NCBI GenBank assembly: GCA_964627505.1
Contig: CAZVKB010000017.1
Span: 1 to 33,906, forward strand
Direction of reading: 5' to 3'
DNA length: 33,906 nt
Source of the DNA: JACJWR01 sp964627505
GTDB lineage: Bacteria; Actinomycetota; Actinomycetes; S36-B12; UBA10799
In this document: positions 31,551 to 33,906 of the stretch, one piece after another
How the letters are laid out: each line of letters starts with the position of its first letter
How positions within the stretch are numbered: position 1 is the first letter of the stretch
The notes under the pieces: model-generated
Seen by the model: the letters and a program-made list of their open reading frames with translations, nothing else
Told to the model about the DNA's origin: nothing
The model's database searches: none
Position numbers and translations under genes: made by a program

Positions 31551-32546
31551 GTGAAGCGAGTGTTTGGATCCATTCTGTTGGGGCTGGGGGTATTCCTCCT
31601 CGTGCTCGCCCCCATGCTGAAGTTCTACGCTGTGCCCAAGTTGGCGCTGGCTCCTATGGACGTCGACAGCATCTCCACCGGTCAGGGTGTGCTGGTGAAG
31701 AAACTCAACCCGGAGAAGATCTCCGCGTTCCCGAACATCTATGACACCAACATCCCGGTGAAGACCACGCGCTATACCGTGGCCGATACTGCCGCTGCTG
31801 AAGAGTCCAGCGAAGCAAACACCGGTGTCTACAACACCTTCATCCGCATCAACCAGGTTGGCGGCGAGCAGACACTGTTGAGTGCGTCCACTGCGACGTA
31901 CGCTTTCAACCGGGCCAATAGCGAAATGATCAACTGCTGTGGCGCCAACGCCAACGAGCAGTCGATGGACTTCACCGGTGTGATGCCGCTGAAGTTCCCC
32001 TTCTTCCCGGAGAAGGGCACGATCGAGGTGTGGGATGACACGCTGGGGACGACCATCCCGTTTGAGTTCGTTGAGGAGAAGGACCTCTTCGGCTACACGG
32101 TGTACGAGTACCGCACAGTGGTACCGCCCACCCAACTGCCCGGGAGCAAGCCATTCATCTCCTTGCCCGCGAGCACACTCGGTCAGCCAGGTGACGGCAA
32201 CATCGACCTCTACGCCTTCCAGGCCTACGACAACACGCTGCTCGTGCAGCCGACCACTGGCGAACTGCTCGGTGGTGTCACCAAGCAGAAGCAGACCCTG
32301 CGCACTAAAGGCAGTTCCACGGACCTTGTGGTGGTGTCGGAAGCCGAGATCACGGGCGATAGCACCGAAGAGAGCACCAAGGAGTCGTTCGCCACGGGCG
32401 ACACCCTGAACACTCTGAACAGCACCGCACCGATCCTGCTACTGATCCTCGGTGTCATCTTCATCATCATCGGGATCCTGCTGGTGCGTCGTCCGAGCGG
32501 TGGGTCTCCGGCTCCAGCCGCGGGCAAACCGTCGATCGTGTCCTAG
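31551..32546 (+). CDS. DUF3068 (PorA-like) envelope membrane protein
   Basis: A 331-residue protein with one membrane helix at each end: FGSILLGLGVFLLVLAPML near the N-terminus and ILLLILGVIFIIIGILLV before a short Pro/Ala-rich cytoplasmic tail. The large extracytoplasmic middle is beta-rich and contains features of DUF3068, such as FYAVPKLALAPMD, the NAxEQSMDFTGVMPLKFPF region and YEYRTVVPPTQLPG. TTGGAGGACAAC precedes the GTG at 31551, so the longer frame from 31428 is rejected. Function in the family is unknown; it is widespread in Actinomycetota and (from memory) Rv0227c belongs to it. Context suggests a role in envelope glycan or lipid handling. Confidence 0.9.
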   Translation: MKRVFGSILLGLGVFLLVLAPMLKFYAVPKLALAPMDVDSISTGQGVLVKKLNPEKISAFPNIYDTNIPVKTTRYTVADTAAAEESSEANTGVYNTFIRINQVGGEQTLLSASTATYAFNRANSEMINCCGANANEQSMDFTGVMPLKFPFFPEKGTIEVWDDTLGTTIPFEFVEEKDLFGYTVYEYRTVVPPTQLPGSKPFISLPASTLGQPGDGNIDLYAFQAYDNTLLVQPTTGELLGGVTKQKQTLRTKGSSTDLVVVSEAEITGDSTEESTKESFATGDTLNTLNSTAPILLLILGVIFIIIGILLVRRPSGGSPAPAAGKPSIVS

Positions 32547-32575
32547 GGCGCGCAAGCGACATTCACAAAATCACA

Positions 32576-32620
32576 CAAGAGGGCCGGACTCACCAGCAAA
32601 TGGTGGATCCGGCCCTCTTG
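32576..32620 (+). terminator. Strong hairpin terminator after the DUF3068 gene
   Basis: CAAGAGGGCCGGA (32576-32588) is perfectly complemented at 32608-32620, with a further CACC/GGTG pairing inside the 19-nt loop. It starts 29 nt after the stop codon. No long T-tract follows. Confidence 0.75.
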
Positions 32621-32805
32621 CGTCGGTATGTGCGCGGGGTCAGGTGGGGGATGCGGCCTTCATATGTGGTTAGGGGCGCGGGGTCGGATGGGGGATGCAG
32701 CCCTGATACGTGGGTCGGGGCGCGGGGTCAGGTGGTGGATCCGGCCCTCATGTGTGGGTAGGGGTACGGGGTCGGATGGGGGATGCAGCCCTGATTTTCG
32801 GGTCG
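32586..32805. repeat. Tandem array of 44-bp repeats, five units, first one degenerate
   Basis: Four clear 44-bp units start at 32630, 32674, 32718 and 32762. Units 1 and 3 resemble each other (TCAGGTGG, CGGCC, TAG end), as do units 2 and 4 (TCGGATGGGGGATGCAGCCC, GTCG end), giving an 88-bp A-B-A-B order. The 44 bp before unit 1 (32586-32629) match unit 3 at 24 of the last 28 positions and include the 3' arm of the terminator. The array contains no gene and lies between two convergent genes. Confidence 0.85.
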
Positions 32806-32818
32806 AGTGCAGGATTGA

Positions 32819-33130
32819 TCAGGCACTTAGGCCGAGTGCTCGAATCAGGGCAGCGGTCGCAGCTGCCACCACCAGCACCAGGAGGAACGGGGCGCGCAGG
32901 ATCAGGGCCACGGTGGCCGCGCCGAGACCCGCAATCCGCGCGTCGACGACAACCGAGCCGTCGGTGGTCAAGGTCGACACGGCGATCAGGGCCGCAAGGA
33001 GGCCGACGGGAACCAGTGCGGCGGCGAGTCGCGCTCGCGGGCCGGCGACGAGTCGTTCGGGCACGAGGTAGCCCAGGTACTTCTGAAACCATGCTGCGGC
33101 GGCGGTGGCGACGACTGCGAACCAACTCAT
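32819..33130 (-). CDS. azlD: AzlD-type branched-chain amino acid transport subunit
   Basis: A 103-residue membrane protein with about four hydrophobic segments and the family-like N-terminal AWFQKYLGYLVPERL. AzlD is the small partner of AzlC in branched-chain amino acid export (BrnFE in corynebacteria). The ATG overlaps the end of azlC by 4 nt (ATGA), so the subunits are made in a coupled way. Its 3' end abuts the tandem repeat array. Confidence 0.9.
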   Translation of the reverse strand: MSWFAVVATAAAAWFQKYLGYLVPERLVAGPRARLAAALVPVGLLAALIAVSTLTTDGSVVVDARIAGLGAATVALILRAPFLLVLVVAAATAALIRALGLSA

Positions 33131-33888
33131 GGGACATCACCGGGCGTGGTGCCGAGCGGTTCGGGGCGTTCATCGGAGGCAGCGCCGAGTAGTTCGGTGT
33201 CCGGGAGAGCTCTCCAGGTGAGGGCGATCATAACTGCAACGGCGCCGCCGAGGAGTACGGGCAGTCCGGGCGGCACCAGGAAACTTGTGCCGATGGCTAC
33301 TATCGCAGCGGCCACAGCCACCGCGATGGTGAGGCTGGAGCGCAATCGCGGCCAGAGCAGGGCTAGGAAGGCCGCCGGCACCATGGCATCAAGGCCCCAC
33401 TTCGCAGGATCACCGAGCGAGGCGGCGCCTAGCGCGCCAGCGATGGTTGCGAGATTCCAGCCGACGAAGACCGCGATACCGGTGGCCCAGAATGCCGTGC
33501 GGGCGGCGCGCGGTTCGGCTGGGTCGGCTTGTGCGAGGGCCATAGCAGTGGATTCGTCGATGGTCACATGAGCAGCCAGGAGGCGGCGCCAACCCCTCGG
33601 GCGCAGCATGGCGGACATGGTCACGCCATAGATGGTGTTGCGGGCGCCGAGCAGCAGGGCAGCGATCGCCGCGGCGAGTGCGCTGCCACCAGAGCCGATG
33701 ACGCCGATAAATGCGAATTGGGAACCGCCAGTGAACATCACCGAAGAGAGCACAATTGTCTGCCAGATGGTCAGCCCGCTAGCGATGGAGAGCGCACCGA
33801 ACGACAGCCCAAACATGCCGACCGCGATGCCGACACCGATGGCATCACGGGCGATGGCGCGGCGTTGACGCGGCCAGTCGGTTTCCAC
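33127..33888 (-). CDS. azlC: AzlC-type branched-chain amino acid exporter, large subunit
   Basis: A 253-residue membrane protein with seven or so hydrophobic segments. GMFGLSFGALSIASGL and the SSVMFTGGSQFAFIGVIG block, followed by LLGARNTIYG, are diagnostic of AzlC. Together with AzlD it should export branched-chain or related amino acids. The GTG start at 33888 has TACAGT at 33900-33895, 6 nt upstream, and no ribosome binding site, again a leaderless arrangement; the -35 region is beyond the window edge. Confidence 0.92.
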   Translation of the reverse strand: METDWPRQRRAIARDAIGVGIAVGMFGLSFGALSIASGLTIWQTIVLSSVMFTGGSQFAFIGVIGSGGSALAAAIAALLLGARNTIYGVTMSAMLRPRGWRRLLAAHVTIDESTAMALAQADPAEPRAARTAFWATGIAVFVGWNLATIAGALGAASLGDPAKWGLDAMVPAAFLALLWPRLRSSLTIAVAVAAAIVAIGTSFLVPPGLPVLLGGAVAVMIALTWRALPDTELLGAASDERPEPLGTTPGDVP

Positions 33889-33894
33889 CGGCCC

Positions 33895-33900
33895 ACTGTA
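33895..33900 (-). promoter_or_regulatory. -10 box of the azlCD transcript
   Basis: TACAGT on the minus strand lies 6 nt before the azlC GTG, identical in sequence and spacing to the -10 box of the polyamine operon at 1011-1016. The -35 is outside the window. Confidence 0.45.
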
Positions 33901-33906
33901 GTGACG

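Noticed and set aside
32628..33192. Plus-strand frames through the tandem repeat into azlD
   Set aside because: They arise from the stop-free GC-rich 44-bp repeats and antisense azlCD sequence; no start signal or domain.

Overview
The window is a stretch of chromosome from a high-GC Gram-positive bacterium of the phylum Actinomycetota. The evidence is the GC-rich codon use with frequent GTG starts, an AftD-type arabinofuranosyltransferase beside a tiny DUF2613 protein, a DUF3068 (PorA-like) protein, an ACR3/ArsC arsenic locus with an ArsR-phosphatase fusion, and many apparently leaderless genes in which a TANNNT -10 box lies 6-8 nt before the start codon. I cannot name the genus. No tRNA, rRNA, CRISPR array, transposase or phage gene was seen.

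Bases 1-11961 look like a polyamine (putrescine/spermidine) uptake and catabolism region. On the minus strand are a class III aminotransferase (cut by the window edge) and an Lrp/AsnC regulator. Divergent to them is a long plus-strand operon: two aminoaldehyde dehydrogenases, a complete Pot-type ABC transporter (binding lipoprotein, ATPase, two permeases), a PuuB-like FAD oxidoreductase and a CoA-acylating (methyl)malonate-semialdehyde dehydrogenase. A GuaD-like deaminase follows with its own promoter region. Together these could import polyamines, oxidise or transaminate them to aminoaldehydes and amino acids, and deliver acetyl-CoA.

Bases 11962-20394 are mixed accessory genes: a lipoprotein, a short region with four copies of an 18-bp motif in nested inverted order, an arsenic locus (acr3-arsC divergent from an arsR-LMW-phosphatase fusion, sharing one compact double promoter), an APC-family permease, a saccharopine-dehydrogenase-like oxidoreductase, and a TetR regulator divergent from a DUF4386 membrane protein with three palindromic operator-like sites between them.

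Bases 20433-32546 are an envelope-glycan region: a GT4 glycosyltransferase; three heptose-phosphate genes (hddA kinase, gmhA isomerase, gmhB phosphatase), the last fused in frame to a large GT-C-like membrane protein; a DUF2613 mini-protein; a 1400-residue AftD homologue; an acyltransferase-3; and a DUF3068 protein. From memory, the GT4, membrane protein, DUF3068, acyltransferase, AftD and DUF2613 set resembles the Mycobacterium tuberculosis Rv0225-Rv0236A neighbourhood. Here heptose synthesis genes have been inserted into it. The window ends with a strong hairpin terminator, a five-copy 44-bp tandem repeat that appears to derive from that terminator, and an azlCD amino-acid exporter pair on the minus strand.
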